A DNA stretch of 64,000 nucleotides, taken from a virus. The stretch is from IMG/VR virus record IMGVR_UViG_3300036770_006296, positions 124,001 through 188,000 of that record; one strand, written 5' to 3'. The notes beneath the pieces were generated by a model. The model saw only the letters and a list, made by a program, of their open reading frames with translations, searched no databases and had not been told where the DNA came from. Of this stretch, positions 7,088 through 15,690 are shown piece by piece; the first letter of the stretch is position 1; each line of letters starts with the position of its first letter. A program made the position numbers and the translations under genes.

Positions 7088-7891
7088 TCATGATTTTTTA
7101 GAATACCTATTATTATAGTTTTGAGCGTACTTATCTAATTCTTTAGGATTAGATTTTAAATATTGTACCTCCTTAGATGTTAATGGATATATCTCCTTTA
7201 TTAATTCCCCCATTTTTTTAGTAAGAGCCGGGGTGAAATCTTTTTGTGTTCTATACGGAGAAAAATAATCTATGAATCCCAGTAATTTTGCGGGGTGTTC
7301 TTTAGGATCTGTAGAAATACTAGGATCTGATATTTTTCTAGTAAGTATGAAAGTTCCGTATCCTTCTCTTCCTCCGTCTAGAGGGTTTGTGTTTCCCTCT
7401 ATTCCTGTCCATGTTCCTGCTGATTTATCTACCGAAAGAACTATTCCAGTATGGCCCTTTCCTGGATATGCTCCTTTTTTATCTCTGCTTAGATAGCAAA
7501 AGACCATGCCTGGTAATATTTTATTTGCGTCCATTCCTTCTGTATAGACTAATTTTTTACCTTTGGTTGTTTCCCAGTGATATTTAACCGCTGCGCTGCT
7601 TGGTATTTTACTAAGATCCTCTGGTTTAAACTTTGTTTTAGATAGAGCACCTTTAACGAAGCCAACACACCAAGGATTTCCTGGGGTTACATTTACTCCT
7701 TTTAGTAGGGTTTCGACTTCTGGTCCCTTATTGCTTCCCCTCGGCTTTTCCTCTGCTATAGAAGATTTAATTGCAGAATAAAAACTATCTATTAGATTTT
7801 TATTTTCTTGTGAGGTGTTTACAGACTCTTGGAGACTACTTTTTTGTAGATCATTATTTTTAAAATTCTCGAAAAATAATATATGCTTCAT
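7088..7891 (-). CDS. KLFE-leader CHAP-like peptidase/amidase
   Basis: 267 residues. Leader MKHILFFENF, then a linker of about 40 residues. A CHAP/NlpC-type papain fold follows, with Cys75 (NPWCVGFVKGAL), His147 (GKGHTGIVLSV) and Asn167 (EGNTNP) as the likely triad; the pattern of Cys, then GHxGIV, then a polar residue is typical. Such enzymes cut peptidoglycan peptides or amide links. The leader suggests it is carried inside the virion, perhaps to cut the wall at infection. Preceded by a GGATAAATAA element. Downstream genes on the same strand also have leaders. Confidence 0.78.
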   Translation of the reverse strand: MKHILFFENFKNNDLQKSSLQESVNTSQENKNLIDSFYSAIKSSIAEEKPRGSNKGPEVETLLKGVNVTPGNPWCVGFVKGALSKTKFKPEDLSKIPSSAAVKYHWETTKGKKLVYTEGMDANKILPGMVFCYLSRDKKGAYPGKGHTGIVLSVDKSAGTWTGIEGNTNPLDGGREGYGTFILTRKISDPSISTDPKEHPAKLLGFIDYFSPYRTQKDFTPALTKKMGELIKEIYPLTSKEVQYLKSNPKELDKYAQNYNNRYSKKS

Positions 7892-7894
7892 TGA

Positions 7895-7904
7895 TTATTT
7901 ATCC
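7895..7904 (-). promoter_or_regulatory. GGATAAATAA element
   Basis: GGATAAATAA on the minus strand, three bases before the start at 7891 and overlapping the stop of the upstream gene at 7895. This variant is closest to the T4 late box TATAAATA. Confidence 0.4.
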
Positions 7905-8257
7905 TTTAGTTTTTGTGTTTTTCTTTTGGATGCTTCACACTTAGATACCGCGTAATCGTGTGCTCTCTTAAGCCTACTTTTAGTGTCCGGATCTTTTGCT
8001 CTTCTCACAGCAACACGCAGTCTTTGTTCTATGAGATTTAGTATTTGTGACTGTCTTTGATGTGATTTGGATTTAAAAGCTTTACTGTTAACTGTTGCTT
8101 GTACGTCTTCTTTTGTACGAAATTTAACTGGAACGGTGTCACTAGGATTCTCATCCGTGTATAGTCTTCTCCCTGATCCTTTAGGTTTTTTTCCTGTGCC
8201 TTTTCTTGGATCATTTCCTTCGTTGATAAAATCATTAAAGTTTGACAGATGCCTCAT
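7895..8257 (-). CDS. Leader protein, DUF5872-like basic protein
   Basis: 120 residues. MRHLSNFNDFINEGND is a leader with an INE cleavage site. The rest (KGTGKKPKGSGRRLY, DENPSDTVPVKF, then a Lys/Arg-rich helix) resembles a small domain I know from other phages and giant viruses as DUF5872, function unknown. It is very basic, so DNA packing inside the head or binding of DNA after entry is plausible. The plus frames inside it are shadows. Confidence 0.75.
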   Translation of the reverse strand: MRHLSNFNDFINEGNDPRKGTGKKPKGSGRRLYTDENPSDTVPVKFRTKEDVQATVNSKAFKSKSHQRQSQILNLIEQRLRVAVRRAKDPDTKSRLKRAHDYAVSKCEASKRKTQKLKDK

Positions 8258-8276
8258 GTGGTATATATTAAAAAAA

Positions 8277-8286
8277 GAATATATAA
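8277..8286 (+). promoter_or_regulatory. GGATATATAA-like element (GAATATATAA)
   Basis: GAATATATAA ends three bases before the ATG at 8290, in the divergent spacer between 7895 and 8290. On the other strand the spacer also carries a TATATATTC stretch that may serve the minus-strand gene. Confidence 0.45.
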
Positions 8287-8289
8287 AGC

Positions 8290-8757
8290 ATGATACAACA
8301 CTACGAAGAATTTATAGCAGAAAAGAAAAATCCATGCTGGCCTGGTTACAAGCAGATAGGCACAAAAAAGAAGAATGGTAGGATGGTTCCTAATTGCGTA
8401 AAGGAAAGTGAACTTTCTGGTTACTCGCAAGATTCCTATATAAACGAGGAAAGCGAATCCCACCAAGAATTTGCAGAGAATAGATTAGCGGGAGCAACAA
8501 AAATATCCAAAGCGGCAAAGGAGAAGGGTGGCGATGCTCTACTAACATACCATCATTTTCACGTGAAACTTCCATATTATCAAAAAGCCGTTGATGGTGA
8601 ATTAGAGATGGAAGAACTTAAGGGTGAATATGATAAATTACTAACGGATCTTTATGAAGCCACTAGAAATTCTATGAATATCACGCAGGTAAAATTCCAA
8701 GAGCTTGTTGGAAAGATAGAAGTTGTAGGTGAGCTTTTAATTGAAAACAATAAATAA
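8290..8757 (+). CDS. Leader protein with CWPGYKQIG motif, helical
   Basis: 155 residues. MIQHYEEFIAEKKN is the leader closest to the classical T4 capsid-targeting sequence, with an IAE site. It is followed by NPCWPGYKQIGTKKKNGRMV and then PNC, a short Cys-Trp motif that recurs at the N terminus of many phage head-associated proteins. The rest is helical. Possible prohead core or internal protein. The gene is divergent from 7895. Confidence 0.75.
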   Translation: MIQHYEEFIAEKKNPCWPGYKQIGTKKKNGRMVPNCVKESELSGYSQDSYINEESESHQEFAENRLAGATKISKAAKEKGGDALLTYHHFHVKLPYYQKAVDGELEMEELKGEYDKLLTDLYEATRNSMNITQVKFQELVGKIEVVGELLIENNK

Positions 8758-8765
8758 ATGGCATT

Positions 8766-9572
8766 TTGAAATATATTAAACTATTCGAGTCTTTCCTTAA
8801 CGACTCCTCTACTATTATATTATTCGGACCCCAAGGGGTTGGTAAAAGCACACTTGCAAAAGAACTAGGTAAACAACTAAACATGGAAGTAGTTGGATCC
8901 GATGATTTTATTGATCAGGGAAATTGGTCAAAAGAAGAGATATGGAGTAAAGGGTGGCAAGTTAGAAAACAAAACGAATATAAAGGTATGATTAAGTACC
9001 TTAATGATAATTTAGGTAAGCCTGTTATATTGGACGTTGGTGGTAGCCATGGAGTATGGGACGGTAGAATGTTAGAAGATATTATGAATATGCTAGAACC
9101 ATATCCTAATAGATTCTTAATAATACCTTCTAAGAATGAAATAGAAAACCAAGAGTTTTTAAGAGGTAGATTATTGAAAAGAGAATTGGATATGCACCCA
9201 TCCAATATTAAATATTGGGAAGCTGTTTTGAAGGGTGATACAAGCTTTGCAAAAGATTTTGACCAAGAAAAAAGGAATGAATTTTTAGAGAGAGTAGAAC
9301 TAGTAAGGAAAGAAGAAAAATATAGAACAATGGCTATGAATATGCTTAAATCTAGCCAGAACAGATATAACTCTCTAAAAAGCGGGGTTGAGTGGATGGT
9401 TTACGGTAATTCACCAGAACAAAAATTCGATTTTGAAATGAATAAGATTGAGGATTATTCTAAGTTCTTTATAGACACGATGAAAAATTCAGGAATAGCT
9501 AATCACATAATTTATAATAAGGATAAGCCCTCCAATTTGTTAGTTGATGAAATAAAAAAATTATTAAAATAG
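8766..9572 (+). CDS. KLFE-leader P-loop kinase-like protein, TTG start
   Basis: 268 residues. The frame has no ATG at the leader; TTG at 8766 starts MKYIKLFESF, and the leader shows this is correct. Residues 21-28 are the Walker A loop GPQGVGKS, followed by EVVGSDDFID as in shikimate kinase and AAA-like small kinases, and by LDVGGSHGVWD near 97. A nucleotide or small-molecule kinase fold is likely; the substrate is unknown. As putative cargo it could act on the host as soon as DNA enters. Confidence 0.78.
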   Translation: MKYIKLFESFLNDSSTIILFGPQGVGKSTLAKELGKQLNMEVVGSDDFIDQGNWSKEEIWSKGWQVRKQNEYKGMIKYLNDNLGKPVILDVGGSHGVWDGRMLEDIMNMLEPYPNRFLIIPSKNEIENQEFLRGRLLKRELDMHPSNIKYWEAVLKGDTSFAKDFDQEKRNEFLERVELVRKEEKYRTMAMNMLKSSQNRYNSLKSGVEWMVYGNSPEQKFDFEMNKIEDYSKFFIDTMKNSGIANHIIYNKDKPSNLLVDEIKKLLK

Positions 9573-9573
9573 A

Positions 9574-10299
9574 ATGAGACATTTAAAATTATTTGAATCG
9601 TTTATAGCTAAGAAAAATCCTAACTATAAAAAACCTGAGTATGAATTTAAAGAGTTCTATAGGGCTTTTAAATCTTATCCAGAGTTAAGAGAGCTTCTCC
9701 CCTCGGAGATAGACCAAGATATATTTGATATTAGAGAAGATGGATTTGGGGGAGAGCCAAAATGGTTAGAAAACCACGTGGATCCGCCTAGCAAACCGGG
9801 CGAAATAACAACTGATGAACTCTTAGATATAGCTGAGGAAAGAGATCCAAGATTTGTTCCTTTTATTCTTTGGTGTCGTGAATTATTTGAATGTGGGGAA
9901 ATGGAAAAGATTCCTCTTGATTATTTAAGGAGAGGATTAGCTACTACATTTAAAAATCATGATTGGGATATTTTAGAGAAAGATCCGGATTATTTAGGTA
10001 AATGTGAGAGCGAATACAATAAAGCAATCGAAGCAGGATTAGACGACTATACCCTTGGTAATACATTAGGGCTTGTAAAAAAATATCCAGACATTGCTAT
10101 AAACATGGCTCAATTCTGGGCGACTTACATAAAAGGATCCATAGCACACTTTAACCGTGTTGAAGAAAGTGGAGGACAATTACCATGTACACAGTTTATA
10201 TTGTATAGAGGTAATTACTACACAATAGGAGGTAGAAGAAGAATGTTCTGGCACTTCTATAATCACATAGATCCCACAGTTTGGATAATGGAACAATAA
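9574..10299 (+). CDS. KLFE-leader protein with C-terminal GGRRR motif
   Basis: 241 residues. The start MRHLKLFESFIAKKNPNYKK has the leader with an FIA stretch, then basic residues. The body is helical and acidic. The C terminus reads ILYRGNYYTIGGRRRMFWHF, weakly recalling the GGRR turn of ParB-like folds; that is only a resemblance. It starts one base after the previous stop. Function unknown. Confidence 0.7.
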   Translation: MRHLKLFESFIAKKNPNYKKPEYEFKEFYRAFKSYPELRELLPSEIDQDIFDIREDGFGGEPKWLENHVDPPSKPGEITTDELLDIAEERDPRFVPFILWCRELFECGEMEKIPLDYLRRGLATTFKNHDWDILEKDPDYLGKCESEYNKAIEAGLDDYTLGNTLGLVKKYPDIAINMAQFWATYIKGSIAHFNRVEESGGQLPCTQFILYRGNYYTIGGRRRMFWHFYNHIDPTVWIMEQ

Positions 10300-10303
10300 G
10301 TGT

Positions 10304-10771
10304 ATGTATTTATTAGAAGCTTCACATTTTGATACCACTTACGGAAGGGCTAGTTATGGCTATTATCTTATCGGATACAAGAGCGACGAGGAATGTAGAA
10401 AAAAAATAGAGGATATCCTTTTCGATCTAGAATTTGAAAGAGAACACGCTCGTATGATTATAGATGGGATACCTGATGTTTCTTTTGTTCAACATGGGGA
10501 GGATGATCATTATGAGGTTAACAAGATTGGAAGAATAAATTCTCCTTGTGAGTTCTATAAAACTATAGCAGATAGCTATTATAGATTTAAGAGTTATATG
10601 GACGATGACACTAACACTGAATATGATGAGTACTACTTTACATATTATGACGAGGATTATTTCGTAAGCGGTGACAGTATAAATAGCAACAACCGCCACT
10701 TCTTTTATAACATAGAATTAATGAGAAGATATAGAATATGTTTTAATCCATTAAAGAATCTTATAAAATAG
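10304..10771 (+). CDS. Acidic hypothetical protein
   Basis: 155 residues from MYLLEASHFDTTYGR, with no leader. Rich in Asp, Tyr and Glu (YMDDDTNTEYDEYYFTYYDEDYF), like the protein at 1861. It lies five bases after 9574-10299 and ends at the GGATATATAA element of the next gene. Unknown function; mimicry of nucleic acid by the acidic surface is only a guess. Confidence 0.65.
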   Translation: MYLLEASHFDTTYGRASYGYYLIGYKSDEECRKKIEDILFDLEFEREHARMIIDGIPDVSFVQHGEDDHYEVNKIGRINSPCEFYKTIADSYYRFKSYMDDDTNTEYDEYYFTYYDEDYFVSGDSINSNNRHFFYNIELMRRYRICFNPLKNLIK

Positions 10772-10780
10772 GATATATAA
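10771..10780 (+). promoter_or_regulatory. GGATATATAA element
   Basis: Exact GGATATATAA, 17 bases before the ATG at 10798: the long-spacing class that leaves room for a short 5' leader. Confidence 0.5.
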
Positions 10781-10797
10781 TAGTAAATAATAAAAAA

Positions 10798-11538
10798 ATG
10801 AAAAAGCACCTTAAATCTTTTGACGATTTCTCTTTAAATGAGGGGATATTTGACATCTTTAGAAGTAAGAAAGAAATGCCTCCTAGCTTTGGTTATTCAC
10901 CGGATAAGAGTAAAGACTCTTATTTAAAATCCGCTACACATTCACAGATAAATATAACTTATGAAACCAGCTGGGATGCTTCTTTTGTTATTGATATTTC
11001 GGGAGATTTAATATCAAAAGGGAGAGATAGCTATGTTATAACACCTAGAAAAATTAAGGTTTTTCCTACATATAAAGGATCAACATACGGTGGTACAGTA
11101 AATAATATTCCTATCGATTTTTATGGACATTATTATAATAGGGGAACGGATCAATATGAGAAAAACCCAATTCCTTTACAACAAAGTCAGCGTTTGAGTG
11201 AAATTGATGATTTGGAGGATGATATTAACAGAGAAATGCAGTCTCATATAGGAAAAGATTTAACACTTAGTTTTTATGAATTGGATCTAGAAGCTTGGGC
11301 AGAAGAACATTCGGACCCTCTGTTTATAATGGGAAAGAAAACTCCTAGTTGGGTAAAAAATGGTGTTAAGCTTCCTTTGATTGAAGGAGGGGAACTTCCA
11401 GAAACAAATTTATTAGACGATAGAAATAGGTTAAAAGAGGCTATTTGGGTAAGCATCTCTGGGATGGGATATGCCTTTGCAAGACCAGGAAATGGTATAT
11501 TGAGAGAAATATCTGTTTATAGCACAGAAATGTGGTAA
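10798..11538 (+). CDS. Leader protein, unknown
   Basis: 246 residues. MKKHLKSFDDFSLNEGIFD is a leader with an LNE site. The middle is strand-rich (ITYETSWDASFVIDISGD; KVFPTYKGSTYGGTVNN). It contains acidic and Trp segments (ELDLEAWAEEH). No known family. Preceded by GGATATATAA and followed by two more leader genes in the same direction. Confidence 0.7.
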   Translation: MKKHLKSFDDFSLNEGIFDIFRSKKEMPPSFGYSPDKSKDSYLKSATHSQINITYETSWDASFVIDISGDLISKGRDSYVITPRKIKVFPTYKGSTYGGTVNNIPIDFYGHYYNRGTDQYEKNPIPLQQSQRLSEIDDLEDDINREMQSHIGKDLTLSFYELDLEAWAEEHSDPLFIMGKKTPSWVKNGVKLPLIEGGELPETNLLDDRNRLKEAIWVSISGMGYAFARPGNGILREISVYSTEMW

Positions 11539-11553
11539 AATAAAAGGCAAAAA

Positions 11554-11841
11554 ATGAAAACATTCAATGATTATAAATACGGGAGATTAGATGAATACCA
11601 AGCTCCTTTTTATTCCTCCGCCGAAAAGATCAAGGCAATAGTTTCTAGCGACACTGTTGCTAGTAAAATGGGAATGCAAAGTGTAGATTATATAAATCAA
11701 AAGTCTGAATTAGTTTACGCACTTAAAAGTAATGCTGTTCCTGGATATTATTTTAAGGTCACTTTAAACGAGACGCCAGGAAATCAGTACGGGGAAGGTA
11801 AAAAATATTCCGTACTATCGGTAGAAAAACTCGTACCTTAA
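11554..11841 (+). CDS. Small leader-type protein
   Basis: 95 residues. MKTFNDYKYGRLDEYQAPF is a looser leader (MKTF-x-x-Y) with an LDE that could be a cleavage site. The rest is a compact, strand-rich domain (PGYYFKVTLNETPG). Operon with the genes at 10798 and 11845 (gaps of 15 and 3 bases). Confidence 0.6.
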   Translation: MKTFNDYKYGRLDEYQAPFYSSAEKIKAIVSSDTVASKMGMQSVDYINQKSELVYALKSNAVPGYYFKVTLNETPGNQYGEGKKYSVLSVEKLVP

Positions 11842-11844
11842 CAG

Positions 11845-12489
11845 ATGAGATATATTAAATCAATAGATCAATTTATAAACGAGCAGCTATTTTCTGATGC
11901 TAATAGATTTGCTAAATTACTAGGTTTAGGAGGAGGTGAGGCAGGTGCTTCTGGCTCAGACTCTCCCAGCGGACCAGTTTCCACTTCCCGAAATGACGAG
12001 GCATCGTGCCCAAACTACGACTGCTGGACTCACTTTGGTAAGGATGCTTTTTGGAACGGAACAAGTCAAATAGGAGGTAGAACAGTACCAAAGATAACAA
12101 TCCAAAAATCTCCAACATCTTTTAATATTAATTATGATGGACCTGCTTCGGGATTTCTACTTAAACATGCCAAAGGGGGTAAAGGAGATACTATCCATCA
12201 GTTATTAAATGTTCTAACATTAGAGCTTAATGAGTACCTTAAAACTATAAGTGTCAAGCCTGACGTGAAAAATATTAAGATGGAAATGGTGGGAAGTAAA
12301 TTAAGTGTTTCTGTTCCTCTTGTTAAGGTTCCCGAAGGCGTCCACTATCTTATAGCAAGAAGAGGAGGATTAGGTCATGGAGGGGATTTTACTGGACTAA
12401 TGAAATATAAAAAAATGGAAGGATACGAGGAGGCTAAGCACAAATCGGGTAGTCTCACAGAAAAGTTTGTAACGGTAATAAGCAAATAG
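11845..12489 (+). CDS. Leader protein with EQLFSDANRF module
   Basis: 214 residues. The leader MRYIKSIDQFINE is followed directly by QLFSDANRFAKLLGLGGGE. This second module recurs after the leaders of 33052, 33785 and 49769, and the INE/QLF boundary is a likely cleavage point. A Gly/Ser linker follows, then a folded domain with CPNYDCWTHFG and HYLIARRGGLGHGGD. Unknown function. The last 23 codons are repeated, out of any gene, at 13497-13574. Confidence 0.72.
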   Translation: MRYIKSIDQFINEQLFSDANRFAKLLGLGGGEAGASGSDSPSGPVSTSRNDEASCPNYDCWTHFGKDAFWNGTSQIGGRTVPKITIQKSPTSFNINYDGPASGFLLKHAKGGKGDTIHQLLNVLTLELNEYLKTISVKPDVKNIKMEMVGSKLSVSVPLVKVPEGVHYLIARRGGLGHGGDFTGLMKYKKMEGYEEAKHKSGSLTEKFVTVISK

Positions 12490-12494
12490 TTTAT
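12417..12494 (+). repeat. 78-bp direct repeat, copy 1
   Basis: The 78 bases covering the end of the 11845 gene and its stop recur at 13497-13574 with only two mismatches, offset by exactly 1080 bases. The two copies bracket the gene at 12501. Confidence 0.9.
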
Positions 12495-12500
12495 ACTAGT

Positions 12501-13490
12501 ATGAAAGATCTTAAATATATTTTATTGTTTGAAAATTTTTCTAATGCTATTGATATTAATGAAAATGCTAAAGAAAATTTAAAAACATCCACTAAATTTT
12601 TAAGACTAAAGCCTAGATTTTTATCGAAGATCAAAAAGATCCTTGGTGTATCTAATGATAAAGAACTTGCTAAAGAAGACATCAAGCAATTTCAGAAAAA
12701 AAGAGGAATAAAAGAGGATGGTAATTTAGATCACAGAACTATTCTTTCCGGGTTAAAAGGTGAAGAACCAGATAACACTAATAATCTCTCCAAAGAAACC
12801 CCTACTATACCGGGTGAAAAATCTCCCATAAAAAATGCTAAAGCTAATGAGAATTTTATAAGTGAAGAGAACGAGACCGATTATTTAGCTAAATATACGT
12901 CGCAAAAAAAACAAGTAATAGGGTTCTTAAACTCGATATTTCCTTCAACGTTACCTTTTATAAATGATAAGGTTGATTCCGCTATCCCGCCTAAATTTGA
13001 AAAGTGCTATACAGTAAATTATCTAGTTTCCTCTAAGGAGGTTTGCTTTAGTGCGGGTCTTAGTGTTGAAATTAAATCAATAAAAATAAAAGACGCTACA
13101 TTCACTGCTCCCACAGAGTTTAAAGCAGATGGATATGTTAAAGGTAAACTAAAAGGGACTGTTGATCTTAAATTTTTTGCCCATATTATAGGGGAAAAGG
13201 GAATAGGCGATGATCTTTCGATAGATTTCGAGCAGAACGTTTGGTTTTATAAATTCTCTCAAATACAGATATATCCTCCATTATTAAACATATCAACAAA
13301 GATCTATGATCTTGGGGTTGTTTGGGCTTGGGTTTCTAATAATAATTTCAAAATAGAAAACTCATTAATTGGAACATATAAATGGGATCTTCCTATCCAA
13401 AAGAACGTAAACACATGTTTTGATCCTAAAGGAGGACCTTACATAAAAAATGTATCATCTTCGGATCTTAATAAATGGATATCCATATAA
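12501..13490 (+). CDS. Leader protein with possible peptidoglycan-binding-like N domain
   Basis: 329 residues. The start MKDLKYILLFENFSN is a leader lengthened by three residues. Residues about 40-90 (LSKIKKILGV, DIKQFQKKRGIKEDGNLDHRTI) recall the PG_binding_1 repeat, with the typical FQKxxGIxxDGxLxxxT pattern. The remainder is a strand-rich domain with two Cys near CYTVNYLVSSKEVC. It lies between the 78-bp direct repeats, so it looks like an inserted cassette. Binding to the wall is plausible but not sure. Confidence 0.7.
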   Translation: MKDLKYILLFENFSNAIDINENAKENLKTSTKFLRLKPRFLSKIKKILGVSNDKELAKEDIKQFQKKRGIKEDGNLDHRTILSGLKGEEPDNTNNLSKETPTIPGEKSPIKNAKANENFISEENETDYLAKYTSQKKQVIGFLNSIFPSTLPFINDKVDSAIPPKFEKCYTVNYLVSSKEVCFSAGLSVEIKSIKIKDATFTAPTEFKADGYVKGKLKGTVDLKFFAHIIGEKGIGDDLSIDFEQNVWFYKFSQIQIYPPLLNISTKIYDLGVVWAWVSNNNFKIENSLIGTYKWDLPIQKNVNTCFDPKGGPYIKNVSSSDLNKWISI

Positions 13491-13496
13491 AGGCAG

Positions 13497-13574
13497 GGAA
13501 GGATACGAGGAGACCAAGCACAAATCGGGTAGTCTCACAGAAAAGTTTGTAACGGTAATAAGCAAATAGTTTAT
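13497..13574 (+). pseudogene. 78-bp direct repeat, copy 2: remnant of the 11845 gene end
   Basis: In frame this copy reads EGYEETKHKSGSLTEKFVT and then the stop, that is, the C terminus of the 11845 protein with one A-to-T change. It has no gene body of its own. It marks an insertion or duplication junction after the gene at 12501. Confidence 0.85.
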
Positions 13575-13578
13575 TTTC

Positions 13579-13588
13579 GGATATATAA
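13579..13588 (+). promoter_or_regulatory. GGATATATAA element
   Basis: Exact GGATATATAA directly after repeat copy 2 and 17 bases before the ATG at 13606. Confidence 0.5.
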
Positions 13589-13605
13589 AAAATATTAGAT
13601 AAAAA

Positions 13606-14313
13606 ATGAGACACCTTAGATCTTTTGAAGAAATAAACGAACATCTCGGAGGCAGAGATACAAGCAGCATCGATAGAATGAAAGCTAAATATCCTAAAGG
13701 CATAGAAATACCACGGAGTATCACAGCAAAAGGGACGGGAGCTTTTGAAATTGGCGTAGACTCATTAGATCCTAAATCTAAAAAATTCTTAGATATAGTC
13801 CAATTAATTAATGATCTACTTCAAAACTCTAAAGGAACTGTTAACGTTACTGTTAGTGCTGGAGCCTCTGCAGTAGGACAGGGAAGATATGATAATCAAG
13901 GTCTTGCTGAAAGAAGAAGAGATAACACTATAAAAGCTCTTAAAAACTATCCATTCATTGACCCAAGCAGAATTAAATTTACCGCAGGTAAGGCGATTGT
14001 TGGTAAATCTACGGTCAAAGACTCAAAAGAGGCAGAAGCTGAACAATTTGTTAGTGTTGACATTTCTGGAACTGGAAGCTTAAATGTTCCTGTGACTGGA
14101 GTAGAAGGAGATAACACTAACGTTTATCGTCCTGAGCTTTTTAAAAATTCTTTAGATAAGGATGATAACATACCTGTAGATATAAAAAGAATCTGTATCC
14201 AATTACCTAAGCCTTATGTTGAAAAATTTGTTAAAATGTTAGGGGAATTTAGAAAGGAGAATAATTTTAAGACAATACCTTACGGAATCTATGACATCCT
14301 TCCTAAAAAATAA
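13606..14313 (+). CDS. Leader protein with OmpA-like domain
   Basis: 235 residues. MRHLRSFEEINEHLGG is a leader with an INE site. Residues about 55-160 look like an OmpA/MotB-type peptidoglycan-binding fold: VNVTVSAGASAVGQGRYDNQ, GLAERRRDNTIKAL and SRIKFTAGKAI follow the usual G-(n)-LAxxRAxxV pattern. Such domains dock on the wall. A packaged wall-binding protein is my inference. Its end overlaps the start of 14291. Confidence 0.68.
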   Translation: MRHLRSFEEINEHLGGRDTSSIDRMKAKYPKGIEIPRSITAKGTGAFEIGVDSLDPKSKKFLDIVQLINDLLQNSKGTVNVTVSAGASAVGQGRYDNQGLAERRRDNTIKALKNYPFIDPSRIKFTAGKAIVGKSTVKDSKEAEAEQFVSVDISGTGSLNVPVTGVEGDNTNVYRPELFKNSLDKDDNIPVDIKRICIQLPKPYVEKFVKMLGEFRKENNFKTIPYGIYDILPKK

Positions 14314-15232
14314 TGGTGATTTCCTCAAAAAAAATAAGGACAACTTAAAAATAGATGAGGGTACTTCATTTGAAGGTATAAGACTTGCTTATAAAAGAGC
14401 TAAGGAAATTGCTTATAACGTTTTCAATGCCTTTAAAACTGAGGGAAGAGAAACCACAGAGATGATGAGGGTTTTCAATTATCATCTAAGAAAAAAACTC
14501 AGACTAGATACCAGAGGGGATCAACCAACAGAGGATGAATTTAAAAATGCACTGGAACAATTAAAAGAAATTCCTAAGCTAGCCCCTTATGCTATTATTT
14601 TATTGACTTCTCCTATACCTTTTTCTTCTACTATGTACACAGGTTTAGGTGTATATCTAAGAAAAATTTCTGGAGGATATATTAATTTATTACCTGATTC
14701 ATTCAATGATATTTTCAAAAAGAATGAAATCGCTGGACTGGAAGAAAAACACAAGCATGGGAATATTCTTAAGTACTCTAAATTTTATGACGATTTTTTT
14801 GTTTATGAATCTATGATTAATGAAATAGGTGAAGCAAACATAGAACATCTTCCATGGAACGTTGTATATAGTAACAAAAAAGAAGCTCTCTATAGTTTCT
14901 ATTTTGGGCCAGAACTTTACGAAGTACATATAGAAAGAAAATCTTTAGAAAACATAACTATGTATTTCTCATGCGACGGTAATCGTGACGATATTACTAA
15001 TGCTGGGCATCCATTTACAATAATGGGAACTATTATCGGGATTCTAAAAGATTATCTTAGTAATAATCCAGAGGTTAAAACTTTTTCTTTTGTTCCTAGT
15101 ATATCTTATGAGGATGATAGAAGAAGACTTAATCTTTACAAAGCCTATATAGTAAAGAACTTTCCTGGCGCAAGGATAACGACCGAGAATTTGCCTAGGG
15201 GATATGTTGGGGTTGATGTTACAATAAAGTAA
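14291..15232 (+). CDS. Two-part hypothetical protein: LETM1-like N half, DDRR C half
   Basis: 313 residues, starting inside the previous gene. The N half (residues about 20-140) includes LRKKLRLDTRGDQPTEDEF and KLAPYAIILLTSPIPFSS, which weakly recalls LETM1-type membrane-associated domains. The C half (190-313) shares EDDRRRLNLYKAYIVKNFPG with the protein at 6494. No cleavable leader at the start (MTSFLKNNGDFLKK). Function unknown. Confidence 0.65.
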   Translation: MTSFLKNNGDFLKKNKDNLKIDEGTSFEGIRLAYKRAKEIAYNVFNAFKTEGRETTEMMRVFNYHLRKKLRLDTRGDQPTEDEFKNALEQLKEIPKLAPYAIILLTSPIPFSSTMYTGLGVYLRKISGGYINLLPDSFNDIFKKNEIAGLEEKHKHGNILKYSKFYDDFFVYESMINEIGEANIEHLPWNVVYSNKKEALYSFYFGPELYEVHIERKSLENITMYFSCDGNRDDITNAGHPFTIMGTIIGILKDYLSNNPEVKTFSFVPSISYEDDRRRLNLYKAYIVKNFPGARITTENLPRGYVGVDVTIK

Positions 15233-15663
15233 TGATAGCAAAGAGACCATTAAATATTGGGACTTTCGAGGTTTTACCTAAGGTAAAACAATATGAAAAT
15301 TATCTGGAATTTCTTAATGATTATTCTAGGGATACACCTAATAGCGAAGGAATAAGAATAGCTAAATATAAGGAGGCTAATTATCTTCTGACAGAATTTA
15401 AAAAATTAAAAGTATCCCAATACTTGACTGAATATTATTACACTTTCGTAACTGAAATAGTTGTAAGATATGATCCTTATGGTACTGGAGCTTACAGAGA
15501 AGCCATCATAGATGATCCGATTGAGATTGTTAAATTCCACGAGGGAGAGCCTGCCTTGGGATATGATAACGACGGAGACGAAAGTGAATTCACGAGGGGT
15601 TCTAGTAGAATAGATGACTGGACTAATGAAAGTTCTGTATTTTTTTTAGTTAGATCGTTATGA
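15232..15663 (+). CDS. Hypothetical protein
   Basis: 143 residues; the ATG at 15232 overlaps the previous stop (TAATG). Mixed alpha/beta composition with an acidic C terminus (GYDNDGDESEFTRGSS). Not recognised. Likely translated from the same message as 14291. Confidence 0.65.
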   Translation: MIAKRPLNIGTFEVLPKVKQYENYLEFLNDYSRDTPNSEGIRIAKYKEANYLLTEFKKLKVSQYLTEYYYTFVTEIVVRYDPYGTGAYREAIIDDPIEIVKFHEGEPALGYDNDGDESEFTRGSSRIDDWTNESSVFFLVRSL

Positions 15664-15690
15664 AAAAAGATCCTAGATAATTTAATTTTT

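Noticed and set aside
9574-10299. ParB-like nuclease at the C terminus of the 9574 protein
   Set aside because: Only a short GGRRR turn resembles it; the rest of the fold is missing.
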